DNA of 64,000 nucleotides from an uncultured Sphingomonas sp. (GTDB lineage: Bacteria; Pseudomonadota; Alphaproteobacteria; Sphingomonadales; Sphingomonadaceae), in NCBI RefSeq assembly GCF_913776855.1, contig NZ_CAJYQD010000048.1, positions 1 to 64,000 on the forward strand, written 5' to 3'. Below, piece after piece: positions 35,372-44,577 of the stretch. The number at the start of each line of letters is the position of its first letter. The first letter of the stretch is position 1. The position numbers were made by a program, and so were the translations under genes. The notes beneath the pieces were generated by a model, which saw only the letters and a program-made list of their open reading frames with translations, was not told the origin of the DNA and did not search any database.

Positions 35372-36856
35372 TCAGAAGGTGACGGCGACGCGGGTCATGA
35401 CGGTCTGCCCGTCATCGGGGCCGACAAAGGCGCCGGCACGGTTGTCGGTGTTCCAATGGACGACGTTGAACTGGAACCGGGTGAAGCTGTTGAGATACCA
35501 GTTGGCCCCTAGCGTCGCGGCCCAGCCCTGCCCGCCGGTCAGCAGGTCGGAATAGTCGAGATTTTCGTAGCGCGCGGTCAGCTCGATCGCGCCCGGCCCG
35601 CCTTCGAAGATCGGGCGCAGCACCTTGGGCTGGCCGAAACTGCCCAGCCGCGGGTTGTACGGCGGCAGGTCGCCGGTGACGAACCAGCCCCCCGACAGGC
35701 TCCATGCCTTGCTGACGAAATCGGGGCGGCCGGCGTCGAGCCGCGCGTGCCGCTGCCCCGCCTCGCCCATCAGCCACACCGGGCCGACATAGCCGCCGAG
35801 TTCGAGGCCATAGCCGGTAGTGCCGGTCCCGCCGGTCAGCGTCCCCGACGACACGCGCAGCGCGCCGTTGAAGCGCCCGCCGATCACCGTGTTGCGGGTC
35901 AGCGTCGTGGCACCCGCCGCCAGCCCCTCGTCGAACCCCCATGCGCCCAGATGCAGGACGCTGTTGCCGGTCTTGATCGGGTTCCAGTGCGCGCGGGCCA
36001 GCACGGTGCGGCTGTCGTTGCCCGACTGGTTGCCGTCGATCCGGTCGCCGGTAACGGTCAGCGATGCGTGGCCTGTCTTCCAGAACAGGCGCGGCATGAT
36101 GCCGACGCCATAGAATCCGCGCTGCGGGATGATCGCGGTCGACACCACGGTGCGTTCCATGAACGGCGTCGAATCCGATCCTGTCGACCCTTCGAACCCG
36201 CGATCGTTGAACAGGTGGCCGGCGCGGACGTCGTAATCGAGGCCCGGCGCGATCCGGTTGCGCCAGCCGATGAACGCGGTGACGATGTCGACCTGATTCT
36301 CCGAAAAATCACTTTCGAACTGGTAGAAGAAATGCGTCCCCACCCCGCCTTCGAGGCCGAGGCGCAGCGCGCGCATCCCCGTCGTGGTGATGTTGCGGCC
36401 GGCATAGTCGGACCCGAAGGTCGAGCTCACATCGGTCAGGATGCGACCGCGCGGCTTGAAGGTGTAGATGCCGTCGGCCGAGTGGAACACGGGCAGGCCC
36501 GCGCCCCATTCGGTGGTGACGCCCGCCGCATTGGCCTGCCGCGCCTGCGCCACGTCGCGCTCGGCCGGACCGGGCGGCACCAGCTGCGGCGCGAACGGGC
36601 TGGTGACGTTGCGCCCGGTCTGCGACGGAACCGGTACGGGGGCCTGTGCCACCGCAACCGGCGCGGTCGCGGGCGCTGGCTGGGCGGCGGCAACCTGCGC
36701 CCCCTCCAGCCGGTCGAGCCGGGTGCGCAATGCCGCAATCTCTTCGGCCTGCGCCTTCACCAGCGCGGCCAGTTCTTCCTGGGTCGGCGCCTGCGCCAAT
36801 GCCGGGGTGGCGCAGATCAGCGCCGCGATCGCGCAACCGCTACGAAACAACGTCAT
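35372..36856 (-). CDS. OprO/OprP-type outer-membrane porin
   Basis: A 494-residue porin with a signal peptide (about 1-21), a short periplasmic coiled coil (QEELAALVKAQAEEIAALRT, residues 26-45), a Pro/Ala/Val-rich linker and a 16-strand barrel typical of phosphate-selective porins O/P (PF07396). The protein ends in TRVAVTF with terminal Phe. Its ATG overlaps the stop of the binding-protein gene (TGATG). In this cluster it probably admits citrate or another anion, like OpdH in Pseudomonas, rather than phosphate. Confidence 0.88.
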   Translation of the reverse strand: MTLFRSGCAIAALICATPALAQAPTQEELAALVKAQAEEIAALRTRLDRLEGAQVAAAQPAPATAPVAVAQAPVPVPSQTGRNVTSPFAPQLVPPGPAERDVAQARQANAAGVTTEWGAGLPVFHSADGIYTFKPRGRILTDVSSTFGSDYAGRNITTTGMRALRLGLEGGVGTHFFYQFESDFSENQVDIVTAFIGWRNRIAPGLDYDVRAGHLFNDRGFEGSTGSDSTPFMERTVVSTAIIPQRGFYGVGIMPRLFWKTGHASLTVTGDRIDGNQSGNDSRTVLARAHWNPIKTGNSVLHLGAWGFDEGLAAGATTLTRNTVIGGRFNGALRVSSGTLTGGTGTTGYGLELGGYVGPVWLMGEAGQRHARLDAGRPDFVSKAWSLSGGWFVTGDLPPYNPRLGSFGQPKVLRPIFEGGPGAIELTARYENLDYSDLLTGGQGWAATLGANWYLNSFTRFQFNVVHWNTDNRAGAFVGPDDGQTVMTRVAVTF

Positions 36857-37926
36857 CACTTGGTTCCTTGGGTCAGGATCGCGCGCCATTCGGCGAGGAA
36901 CCGCCGACGCTTGATCGTATCGAGATTGACGAGCAGGCCGGGGCCGACGCGGATCGGTCGCTGTTGCTCGGTGGACAGGCGCGGTGCGCGGATGTCGCTG
37001 CGCACCGGCAGCAGCCATTGCTTCGCCAGCAGCGTCTGGCCACCCTGCGACAGCAGGAAATCGAGGAAGAGCTTGGCCGCCGCCGGGCGCTGCGCATCGC
37101 GGGCGATGAACGCGACGCGCGAGGCGATAAGAGTATAGTCGCGCGGGAACACGACCCCGATCCGGGGATCGCGCTTCGCGGCGGCCAGCGCATAGGGGCC
37201 GACGACATTATACGCGATGGCGATCCGGCCATCCGCCACCGCTTCCAGCATCGGCTCGGTGGTCGGCGACAGCCACGGCCGCGTCGCCGCCATCGCCTGC
37301 ACCAGCGACCGCGTGTCGCGGGTGATCGCATAATCCTCGGTCAGATAGAGATAGCCGACGTTCGATCGCGCCGGATCGTAGGTCGCGACCTTGCCCGTCA
37401 GCGGCACGCGGCCCGCGCGCAGCAATGTCTCGAACGCCTCATGCGTACGCGGCACGCGCCCGGCGGGGATCAGGCGGCGATTATAGACGAAGGCGACCGG
37501 TTCGGCGGTGACGCCATAGCCCATATTCTTCCACACGGCGTTCGACGGCAGCGCCGGTTTCTCGGGGCTTTGATAGGCCTGCGCATAGCCGTCGTTGATG
37601 AGCTTCGCCTGCAGATCCATGCCCGACGACCAGACCAGGTCGGCGCCCGGCCGGCCGCTGCGCGCCTCGACGACGACCCGGCGATAGATTTCGCGCGACT
37701 CGAGGTCTTCGTAACGCACGGTGACACCGGGATAGGTCCGCTGGAACACCGCGATCAGCGGCGCCATCGCAGCGGCATCGGCATTGCCATAGACGCGCAC
37801 GACCCGTTCCGCCCGCGCGGCATCGACCAGCGCGTCATAGGAGCGCGGGTACCCCGCCGGCCGCTGCGCCGTGGCCGGCACCGCATATCCGATCAGGATC
37901 GCCAACAGGATCGTAAAAGCTTTCAT
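36856..37926 (-). CDS. Periplasmic solute-binding protein (AfuA/FbpA-like), orphan
   Basis: A 356-residue extracellular solute-binding protein with a signal peptide (1-20). Features are RVVRVYGNADAAAMAPLI near the start, ADLVWSSGMDLQAKL in the middle and a C-terminal LFLDFLLSQGGQ segment, as in the iron(III)/polyamine class (SBP_bac). No ABC permease or ATPase is encoded nearby. It is divergent from a sensor kinase and precedes a porin and CitMHS carrier. It may therefore present ligand to the kinase rather than feed a transporter; similar orphan proteins accompany TctDE-like systems. Confidence 0.82.
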   Translation of the reverse strand: MKAFTILLAILIGYAVPATAQRPAGYPRSYDALVDAARAERVVRVYGNADAAAMAPLIAVFQRTYPGVTVRYEDLESREIYRRVVVEARSGRPGADLVWSSGMDLQAKLINDGYAQAYQSPEKPALPSNAVWKNMGYGVTAEPVAFVYNRRLIPAGRVPRTHEAFETLLRAGRVPLTGKVATYDPARSNVGYLYLTEDYAITRDTRSLVQAMAATRPWLSPTTEPMLEAVADGRIAIAYNVVGPYALAAAKRDPRIGVVFPRDYTLIASRVAFIARDAQRPAAAKLFLDFLLSQGGQTLLAKQWLLPVRSDIRAPRLSTEQQRPIRVGPGLLVNLDTIKRRRFLAEWRAILTQGTK

Positions 37927-38021
37927 CAGGTCCTCTCGCTTCCCGCATCTGGGTTCGGGTAAGCTCGCAGCATGTCGTACAAACCGAACCTGTCACCCGC
38001 CTTTCACCGCGCGCGGTTCCG

Positions 38022-38687
38022 ATGCGAATCCTGATCGTCGAGGACGATGCACCGCTGGCACGCAGTATCGTGGCGCTGCTGCGCGGGGCCGGTCATGCGG
38101 TCGATCATGTCGGCGGCGGCGAGGATGCGCTGATGGTACTGGCGACCGAGCCCTATGCGCTGGTCGTGCTGGATGTCGGCCTGCCCGATCTGGACGGGTT
38201 CCAGGTGCTGCAGGCATTGCGCAAACGCGGCGACCGCGTGCCGGTACTGATGCTGACGGCACGCGACGCGCTGGACGATCGGGTACGCGGCCTCGACCTC
38301 GGTGCCGACGATTATCTGCGCAAACCCTTCGCACCCGAGGAGCTGGAGGCCCGCATCCGCGCGCTCGGCCGTCGGCGGGGCGGCGATCCGGTGCCCGAAC
38401 TGGTCATCGGTTCGCTATCGCTGAACCGATCGACCGGTCAGGCGCAGGTTGGCGGGCGGACACTGGACCTCCGGCGGCGCGAATGGGCGGTGCTGGACGC
38501 GCTGGCCACCCGCGCCGGGCAAATCGTGCCGCGCGAAACGCTGCAAAGCGAAGTGTTCGGCTATGACGATCCGGTCGGCCCGAATGCGATCGAGGTGAAC
38601 ATCACCCGGCTGCGCGGCAAGCTCGCCCCCGACGGACCGGCGATCCGGACGGTGCGCGGCGTCGGCTATCTGCTCGATGCCGGTTGA
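38022..38687 (+). CDS. OmpR-family response regulator, TctD-like
   Basis: A 221-residue regulator: receiver domain 1-112 with acidic pocket Asp8/Asp9, phospho-acceptor Asp51 (VLDVGLP) and Lys101, then a winged-helix DNA-binding domain from about 125 to the C-terminus (IEVNITRLRGKL; RTVRGVGYLLD). It overlaps the histidine-kinase gene by 11 bp. The 95 bp to the divergent binding-protein gene must contain both promoters. It is likely to activate the binding protein-porin-CitMHS operon when its substrate is present. Confidence 0.93.
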   Translation: MRILIVEDDAPLARSIVALLRGAGHAVDHVGGGEDALMVLATEPYALVVLDVGLPDLDGFQVLQALRKRGDRVPVLMLTARDALDDRVRGLDLGADDYLRKPFAPEELEARIRALGRRRGGDPVPELVIGSLSLNRSTGQAQVGGRTLDLRRREWAVLDALATRAGQIVPRETLQSEVFGYDDPVGPNAIEVNITRLRGKLAPDGPAIRTVRGVGYLLDAG

Positions 38688-40047
38688 TCCCGGTCGCGCC
38701 CCGGCGCTGCGCACGCGGTTGCTCGCCGCGATGCTGGCGCCGATGCTTGCCATCGCCGTCCTGCTGGGGGTCGCGGGTGCGGCGCTGATCGCCGATGTCG
38801 TGCGGCGGACGAACGACCGGGTGCTGGGCGGCGCGCTGGGCGCAATCGCCGAAACGGTGCAGGTGGAGGCGGGCGAGGTGACGATGGACCTGCCCCCGGC
38901 CGCATTCGGGATGCTGGAGAATAGCGAGCGCGATAATGTGTATTACCGGATCGCGGTTGGGAATAGGCTGCTGACCGGCTATGCCGACCTGTCGCCGCCG
39001 CGCATCGCCGACCTCGCGCTAGACACTCCCCGCTTTCGCGACGCCAGCTACCGCCACCAGCCGATCCGCATCGCCGAGGTCCGCCGCTCGCTGCCGCGCA
39101 TCGGCCAGCCGGTGATCGTGCAGGTGGCCGAGACGCTGGACGGTCGCCACGCGCTGCAACGCCGGCTGTTGCTGGCGCTGATCCTCGGCGAAATCGCGCT
39201 GGTGGGCGTCGCGATGCTGTTGATCCGCCCGGCACTCGGCTGGAGCCTGCGCCCCCTCTCCCGCCTGCGCGGCGTGGTCGCGGCGCGCGACACCCGCGCC
39301 ACGCCCGATCTGTCGCCGCTCGCCACCGGGCCGTTGCCGGTCGAGCTGCGACCGCTGGCGCAGGCGTTCGACCACCTGCTCGCCCGGCTGGACAGCGCGA
39401 CCGCCGGGATGCGCCGCTTCACCGCCGATGCTTCGCACCAGATGCGCACCCCGCTGGCGGTATTGAAGTTACAGGTAACGCTGGCCCGGCGCGGCGATCC
39501 GGCGGCGCTGGGCGAGATCGCCGATGCCGCCGACCGACTGGAACATCTGGTCAAGCAGTTGCTCGCCCTCGCCCGCGCCGAAGAAGCCGGTACCGCCCCA
39601 CCGTTCGAACCGGTCGACCTACGCCCACTGGCCATCGCCGTCCTCAACCGCCGCATCGCGCAGGCGATCGAGGCGGGGGTCGAGGTCGATCTGGACGCCG
39701 ACCATGCGCCGAGCGTCCAGAGCCATCGCACCTTGCTGTTCGAAATCCTGTCGAACCTGCTCGACAATGCGATCCGCTATAACCGGCGCGGCGGCCGCGT
39801 GGTGATCGCGGTGGCGACGACGGCGGACGGGGTCGCGGTCACCGTCGCCGATGACGGACCGGGCCTGCCCGCCGCCGATCTCGAACAGCTTGGCAATCGC
39901 TTCACCCGCCTGTCGAGCAGTCAGGGGAGCGAGGGCAGCGGGCTGGGCTTCGCGATCGTCCGCTCCGCCGCGCAGCGGCTGGGGCTGTCGATCGCGGTCG
40001 CCGACAACCGGCCGGGGCTGCGCGTGACGCTGCTGTTCGCGGGATAG
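38677..40047 (+). CDS. Sensor histidine kinase, TctE-like
   Basis: A 456-residue kinase. Two membrane helices (about 14-40 and 163-184) bound a periplasmic sensor domain of the TctE type (2CSK_N). It continues with a HAMP-like linker, a dimerisation helix with phospho-acceptor His254 (FTADASHQMRTPLAVL) and a catalytic ATPase domain (NLLDNAIRYN; DDGPGLP; GSGLGFAIV). All kinase boxes are intact. With its partner it forms a two-component system that probably senses a tricarboxylate or the ligand-loaded orphan binding protein. Confidence 0.92.
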   Translation: MPVDPGRAPALRTRLLAAMLAPMLAIAVLLGVAGAALIADVVRRTNDRVLGGALGAIAETVQVEAGEVTMDLPPAAFGMLENSERDNVYYRIAVGNRLLTGYADLSPPRIADLALDTPRFRDASYRHQPIRIAEVRRSLPRIGQPVIVQVAETLDGRHALQRRLLLALILGEIALVGVAMLLIRPALGWSLRPLSRLRGVVAARDTRATPDLSPLATGPLPVELRPLAQAFDHLLARLDSATAGMRRFTADASHQMRTPLAVLKLQVTLARRGDPAALGEIADAADRLEHLVKQLLALARAEEAGTAPPFEPVDLRPLAIAVLNRRIAQAIEAGVEVDLDADHAPSVQSHRTLLFEILSNLLDNAIRYNRRGGRVVIAVATTADGVAVTVADDGPGLPAADLEQLGNRFTRLSSSQGSEGSGLGFAIVRSAAQRLGLSIAVADNRPGLRVTLLFAG

Positions 40048-40056
40048 ACGGGCCGT

Positions 40057-40476
40057 TCAGGCGCGGAACCGGCGTTTCGCCTGCCCCTCCGACGCAGCCG
40101 CGCCGATGCTCGACACCATCGCCTCATATTGATCGATGGTGAAGCCGGCGCGCAGGAACGCCGTCAGTTCATGCGTCGGCACCGCAAAACCGCGATGCCA
40201 GCTCAGCACCGCCATCCGCCGCAGCGCCTCCAGCCGGGGATCGGCAAGATTGGGCGAGCGCCCGCCCCGCCCGAACACCCGGCCCAGCGCGACCGACAGT
40301 GGCGACGGTTCGCGCAGCGACGACAGCCGATCGCCCTGCGCCAGCGCGACGACCGACCATTCGAGCGCGGTCAGCCCGGTCGCGGCGGCCTTCTTGGGGC
40401 TGGCATCCGGCGCCATGACGTCGGCGCCGATGAAGGGCGACAGGATCGGGTCGCTGGAGAAATGAAGATAGGCCAT
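40057..40476 (-). CDS. Conserved hypothetical protein
   Basis: A 139-residue cytoplasmic protein with no signal peptide or membrane segment. It starts MAYLHFSSDPILSPFIGADV with a strong ribosome site (GGGAGG, 6 bases before ATG). The central part (TALEWSVVALAQGDRLSSLREPSPLS) and RRMAVLSWHRGFAVP look like a compact helical domain; the C-terminus is basic. I recall similar small proteins in sphingomonads but no function. It ends 10 bp from the convergent kinase gene. The nearest regulatory sites upstream are the TetR-type palindromes at 40.74-40.80 kb. Confidence 0.65.
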   Translation of the reverse strand: MAYLHFSSDPILSPFIGADVMAPDASPKKAAATGLTALEWSVVALAQGDRLSSLREPSPLSVALGRVFGRGGRSPNLADPRLEALRRMAVLSWHRGFAVPTHELTAFLRAGFTIDQYEAMVSSIGAAASEGQAKRRFRA

Positions 40477-40736
40477 GAAGTTCCTCCCGTTTGCGGCAGC
40501 ACCCCTCGCCCGGCAGGCAACATCGTGCCGCCGCCAAGGCCCCTTGCGGGTGACGCCGAATAGATGGACGCAGACCATCGCTCCCCACGGCACGGTCGCC
40601 GGGCGGGGGCAGGTCTGTCGACGATGAAAAATGGGTGGCGCGTGCCGCCGGGTTACCGGGACGACGCGCGGAAAGCAGGTTCGGGCATATCGGCATCCTT
40701 GCGAAAGCCGGAGGCGGTCACGTCGGCCACCCCTTC

Positions 40737-40798
40737 TATACTGACCGGTATATTAACAGCGAAACGAGTCGTCAACGACTTTTATACCGGTCGGTAGA
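40737..40798. promoter_or_regulatory. Two TetR-type operators and a central palindrome
   Basis: TATACTGACCGGTATA (40737-40752) and TATACCGGTCGGTAGA (40783-40798) are the same site in opposite orientations (reverse complement of the first: TATACCGGTCAGTATA). Between them AGTCGT-CA-ACGACT (40767-40780) is another inverted repeat. The sites are AT-flanked in an otherwise GC-rich gap and adjoin the 3' end of a TetR gene, whose product is the likely ligand. The rest of the 40477-40803 gap shows no gene. Confidence 0.6.
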
Positions 40799-40803
40799 AT
40801 ATA

Positions 40804-41415
40804 CTATCGTCCTGGCCACATCATCAGGCTGGTGGCGGCCACACGCTCCAGATCGGCACGCGTCGCGCCCGATCCGGCCTGTACCGCCATCCCCTGCAGG
40901 ATCGCGAAGAGATAACCGGTCAGGCCGGCGATATCGACGGTTTCGGGCAGGTCGCCGTCGCGCTTGGCCTGCTCGAACCGTTCGACCAGCGCGGCGTGCG
41001 ACGATGCGCGGCGCTGCATGACATCGGCCTTGATCGATTGCGCCTCGGCGCCGCACGCATTCATGCTGATGACGCCCAGGCACCCCTTGGGATCGCAGCT
41101 GCTGGTCTGTGCATCGATCGCGCCGCGCAGGATATGTTCCGCCACGCCGCGCGCAGTCGGCTGCTGCAATGCCTTGCGCATATATTCCAGCTTCTCGGCC
41201 TCGTAGAGGTCAAGCGCCTTGTGGAACAGCGCCTCCTTGTTGCCGAATGCGGCATACAGGCTGGGCTTGGTAATCCCCATCGCGTCGGTCAGGTCGGCCA
41301 TCGACGCGCCTTCATAGCCCTTGGACCAGAAGACGCCGAGCGCTGCTGCCAGCGCCCGGTCGGTGCAGAATTCTCTGGGGCGGCCCTTGGCGGTGGCCGT
41401 GACGGTCTTTTCCAT
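40804..41415 (-). CDS. TetR-family regulator
   Basis: A 203-residue TetR/AcrR regulator. The helix-turn-helix spans about residues 20-58 (SMADLTDAMGITKPSLYAAF). The C-terminal domain contains SSCDPKGCLGVISMNACGAE, the cysteine-containing segment typical of the AcrR/ComR-like group. The start at 41415 gives the normal family N-terminus, although the ribosome site is weak. It is 56 bp from the GH125 gene's end and reads toward a pair of palindromes past its own stop codon, so it probably controls the next gene downstream as well as itself. The ligand is unknown. Confidence 0.85.
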   Translation of the reverse strand: MEKTVTATAKGRPREFCTDRALAAALGVFWSKGYEGASMADLTDAMGITKPSLYAAFGNKEALFHKALDLYEAEKLEYMRKALQQPTARGVAEHILRGAIDAQTSSCDPKGCLGVISMNACGAEAQSIKADVMQRRASSHAALVERFEQAKRDGDLPETVDIAGLTGYLFAILQGMAVQAGSGATRADLERVAATSLMMWPGR

Positions 41416-41471
41416 AACGGCTGGTACATATTCCTTTCCGTCGCGTGGACAAGCCCCCATGCGCTCCCCTG

Positions 41472-42935
41472 TCAGACGGCGATGCGGTCCAGCGGCGCCT
41501 TCAGCAGCTGCGGACGGGTGGCGGCAAGGTGCAGGACGAATTCGCCGAACAGGCCATTGGCCCAGGCGAACCAGTCGCGGGTGAACTTGGCCGGATCGTC
41601 CTTTTCGAACGCCTCGTGGATAAAGCCGGTGCCGGCATGGGTGCGCTTGAGCGTTGCGAGGCATTTCAGGATGGTCGCGTCGTCGGTGGCGGTCAGCCCG
41701 CGCACGATCAGGGACATCGGCCAGATATAGTCCATCCCCTGATGCGGGCCGCCGATCCCCTCGCCGGCCTTGCCCTTGAAGAACCACGGGTTCGCTTCGC
41801 TCCACGCCGCCGCCGCCGTGCGCTGCCACCGCGCGTCGGTCGGCGACACGCAGCCCAGCCAGGCGAGGCTGGAGAGCGAGGGCACATTCGCATCGTCCAT
41901 GAAGATCGTATTGCCGAAACCGTCGACTTCATAGGCCCACACGTCGCTGCCGTCGGGCAGCCGCATCGTTCCGTGCTGCGCCACGGCGGCGGCGACCTCG
42001 TTCGCCAGCGCGGTCGCGTCATTGGCGAGGGCGCTGTCCTTGCGTGCTTCATTGGCGACCTGCGCCATTTCGCGCAGCGTCGTCACCGCGAACATATTGG
42101 CCGGTACGAACAGCGGATACTGGCAGGCATCGTCCGACGGGCGAAAACCGGAATGGATCATGCCGTTCTTGCGCGTCGGGGCGCCGTATCCGGCGAGCAG
42201 CGTCTCGGTCGGCTGGCGGCTGGCGCGCTGGAACTTGTACGGCCCCGGCCCATCCTTGCGCTGCTGTTCGCGGAAGGTGCGCACGATCGCACGCATCGCC
42301 TCTGCCCAGGTCGCATCGAACGGTGCGGCGTCGCGGGTGGTGGTCCAATAGCCGTAGCTGAGCCGAATCGAATAGCAGAGCGAATCGATCTCCCACTTCC
42401 GTTCCGCGACGCCCGGCTTCATCTCGGTCTCGTCGACCTTCGCCCATTCGAGCGACGTCTTCGCCGTCGGGTCTTCCATGAAGGCATTGGCATAGGGATC
42501 GATCAGCACGCTGCGGGCGTGCCGCGCGATCAGGCCGCGGAACAGCTCGCGCAGCTTCGCATCCTTGGGCGCGAGATGCAGGTACGACTTCACCTGCGCC
42601 GCCGAATCGCGCAGCCACAGGCAGGGAATGTCGCCGGTAATGACGAAGCTGTCGGGCTTTCCGTCGACCGTCCCCATCCGCACCGTGGTGTCGAGCGTGT
42701 TGGGATAGGCGTTGGCGAACAGCCATGCGAGTTCGGGATCGGCGATCATCCGGCTGACGCGCGCGATCTCCTGCTCAACCGCCTTGCTCACGAAGCGGCG
42801 ATCGGCGGGCGCCGGGCGCTTGCTGGGATACGCCGTCTTGTCCGCAGCCCGTGCCAGCGGCGCGACACCGCCCATCGCCAGCCCTGCGCCCAGCAGTGCG
42901 CCCTGCGTCATCAACGTGCGGCGATCGGTCGGCAT
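41472..42935 (-). CDS. GH125 exo-alpha-1,6-mannosidase, Tat-exported
   Basis: A 487-residue glycoside hydrolase family 125 protein (DUF1237), a metal-independent exo-alpha-1,6-mannosidase family active on N-glycan cores. Residues 3-30 form a Tat-like signal (TDRRTLMTQG, then a hydrophobic run to ARA). Family landmarks: DIPCLWLRDSAAQ, WEIDSLCYSIRLSYGYW, GMIHSGFRPSDD and HAGTGFIHEAF. The start at 42935 has GGAG 8 bases before it. It follows a halogenase gene by 34 bp and a TBDR before that, so it belongs to the N-glycan unit controlled by the operator at 47.73 kb. Confidence 0.92.
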   Translation of the reverse strand: MPTDRRTLMTQGALLGAGLAMGGVAPLARAADKTAYPSKRPAPADRRFVSKAVEQEIARVSRMIADPELAWLFANAYPNTLDTTVRMGTVDGKPDSFVITGDIPCLWLRDSAAQVKSYLHLAPKDAKLRELFRGLIARHARSVLIDPYANAFMEDPTAKTSLEWAKVDETEMKPGVAERKWEIDSLCYSIRLSYGYWTTTRDAAPFDATWAEAMRAIVRTFREQQRKDGPGPYKFQRASRQPTETLLAGYGAPTRKNGMIHSGFRPSDDACQYPLFVPANMFAVTTLREMAQVANEARKDSALANDATALANEVAAAVAQHGTMRLPDGSDVWAYEVDGFGNTIFMDDANVPSLSSLAWLGCVSPTDARWQRTAAAAWSEANPWFFKGKAGEGIGGPHQGMDYIWPMSLIVRGLTATDDATILKCLATLKRTHAGTGFIHEAFEKDDPAKFTRDWFAWANGLFGEFVLHLAATRPQLLKAPLDRIAV

Positions 42936-42969
42936 GGGGTATTCTCCGTTGATAGTGCGCCGGGGACGG

Positions 42970-44478
42970 TCAGGCGACCTTTGCCCGGCAATGATGGTCG
43001 ATGAACTGGTGGTGCGGCGGCATGGTGGCGACCGCCTGCGCGATCTCCCCCCGCACCCGCGCCAGATACTGGTCGAGATGTCCTTCGGGCATGGCATCGA
43101 CGATCGGGTGGTAGTCGGCGGGAATGATCCCCTGTCCGATCATCACCTGTACCCAGCTGGGCAGCGCGAAGAAATCCTCGCCGTTGCGGAAATAGCGGCC
43201 ATCGGCGCGGAACAGCGCCATCGCCTCGCGCAGGGGATCGGGCACGTCCATCGTCCGGCAATAGCGCCAGAACGGCGTGTCGTCGCGCGTCGTCGCCTTG
43301 TAATGCAGCACCAGGAAGTCGCGCGTGCGCTCATATTCGAACGCCGTCTCGCGGTTGAACCGCTCGGCCAGTCCGGGGTCGAAATCGCGTCCCGGAAACA
43401 GCCCCAGCAGCCGCCGGATACCCGCCTGCGCCAGATAGATGCCGGTCGATTCCAACGGTTCGAGGAACCCGGCGGCAAGGCCCAGTGCCACCACATTGCC
43501 GTTCCACGCCATGGCCCGCCGCCCCGCCGTGAAGCGCAGCTGGCGCGGCACATCGAGCGCCTGTCCCTGCAGCGTACCCAGCAGCGTCGCGATCGCCTGT
43601 TCATCGCTTTCATACGCGCTGGAATAGACATGGCCGTTGCCGACCCGATGCTGCAACGGGATGCGCCATTGCCAGCCGGAGTCCCTTGCCGCCGCTTCGG
43701 TATAGGGCATCGGCGGGCCGACTGTCTCCGACGGCACCGCGAACGCCCGGTCGCACGGCAGCCAGTGGCGCCAGTCGAGATAGCCGGTCTTGAGCGTCTG
43801 TTCGATCAGAACCCCGCGAAACCCCGAACAGTCGATGAAGAACTCGCCCTCGACCCGCCGGCCATCGGCCAACGTGATCGCGGCGACATGGCCGTTCTCA
43901 CCCTGTTGTTCGACGCCGACGACCTTTCCCCCGATCCGCTCGACCCCGCGTCGTTCGGCCAGTTCGCGCAGGAACCGCGCGTACAGCACGGCGTCGAGAT
44001 GATAGGCATAGGCGATGTCGGACAACGGCGTGCCCGCCGGGCCGTCCCACTGGAACCGGCCGGCGGGGGCGGCCACGGTCTGGAGCGAATAGTCGCCGAG
44101 CGGCGCGGCCTTGCCGGCGAGGAACCGGCGTAGCCACAACTGGTGGAACGGCAGCGGCCCCAGCCCCTGCCCGATCGTGCCGAAACCATGGATATAGCTG
44201 TCGCCGACCCGGCCCCAGTCGGTGAAGCGGATGCCGAGCTTGAAGGTGGCATGGGTGCGCATCACGAACTCGCGTTCGTCGATGCCCAGCGTCTCGCTGT
44301 TGAACGTCTTCATATGGGGGACGCTCGATTCCCCCACGCCGACGATGCCGACCTCTTCAGATTCGACCAGCCGCACCGACACGGCGCGCCCCAGATAGGT
44401 GGCGAGCGCCGCGGCCGCCATCCAGCCCGCGCTACCGCCGCCCAGCACGACGATCGAACGGATGCGGTTGTCGGTCAT
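42970..44478 (-). CDS. Flavin-dependent tryptophan-halogenase-family protein
   Basis: A 502-residue halogenase-family flavoprotein with GGGSAGW (13-19), Lys80, WxWxIP (W269-Q-W-R-I-P274) and EPLEST. All catalytic landmarks are present, so it should be a competent halogenase. It resembles the halogenase at 23.7-25.2 kb more than the variant at 26.9-28.4 kb. It lies between a TBDR and a GH125 gene in a glycan-degradation locus. No flavin reductase is encoded in the window. Its substrate is unknown: a sugar ligand cannot be halogenated in this way, so an aromatic residue of a peptide or protein is more plausible. Confidence 0.9.
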   Translation of the reverse strand: MTDNRIRSIVVLGGGSAGWMAAAALATYLGRAVSVRLVESEEVGIVGVGESSVPHMKTFNSETLGIDEREFVMRTHATFKLGIRFTDWGRVGDSYIHGFGTIGQGLGPLPFHQLWLRRFLAGKAAPLGDYSLQTVAAPAGRFQWDGPAGTPLSDIAYAYHLDAVLYARFLRELAERRGVERIGGKVVGVEQQGENGHVAAITLADGRRVEGEFFIDCSGFRGVLIEQTLKTGYLDWRHWLPCDRAFAVPSETVGPPMPYTEAAARDSGWQWRIPLQHRVGNGHVYSSAYESDEQAIATLLGTLQGQALDVPRQLRFTAGRRAMAWNGNVVALGLAAGFLEPLESTGIYLAQAGIRRLLGLFPGRDFDPGLAERFNRETAFEYERTRDFLVLHYKATTRDDTPFWRYCRTMDVPDPLREAMALFRADGRYFRNGEDFFALPSWVQVMIGQGIIPADYHPIVDAMPEGHLDQYLARVRGEIAQAVATMPPHHQFIDHHCRAKVA

Positions 44479-44539
44479 GCGGCCTGAAGCTCCGTTACAC
44501 GCGGCGATCGGGGACGTATCGGAGCGTCCTATCGGCGAA

Positions 44540-44574
44540 ATCGGTCCCGTACGCGAGAGGCGTACGGGACCGAT
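44540..44574 (-). terminator. Strong stem-loop after the N-glycan TBDR
   Basis: A perfect 15-bp inverted repeat (ATCGGTCCCGTACGC, 44540-44554; partner 44560-44574) with loop GAGAG lies 3 bp after the TBDR stop. On the transcribed strand it is followed by UUUCG, a short U-run, so it may act as a leaky intrinsic terminator that lowers expression of the downstream halogenase and GH125 genes. Confidence 0.7.
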
Positions 44575-44577
44575 CCT

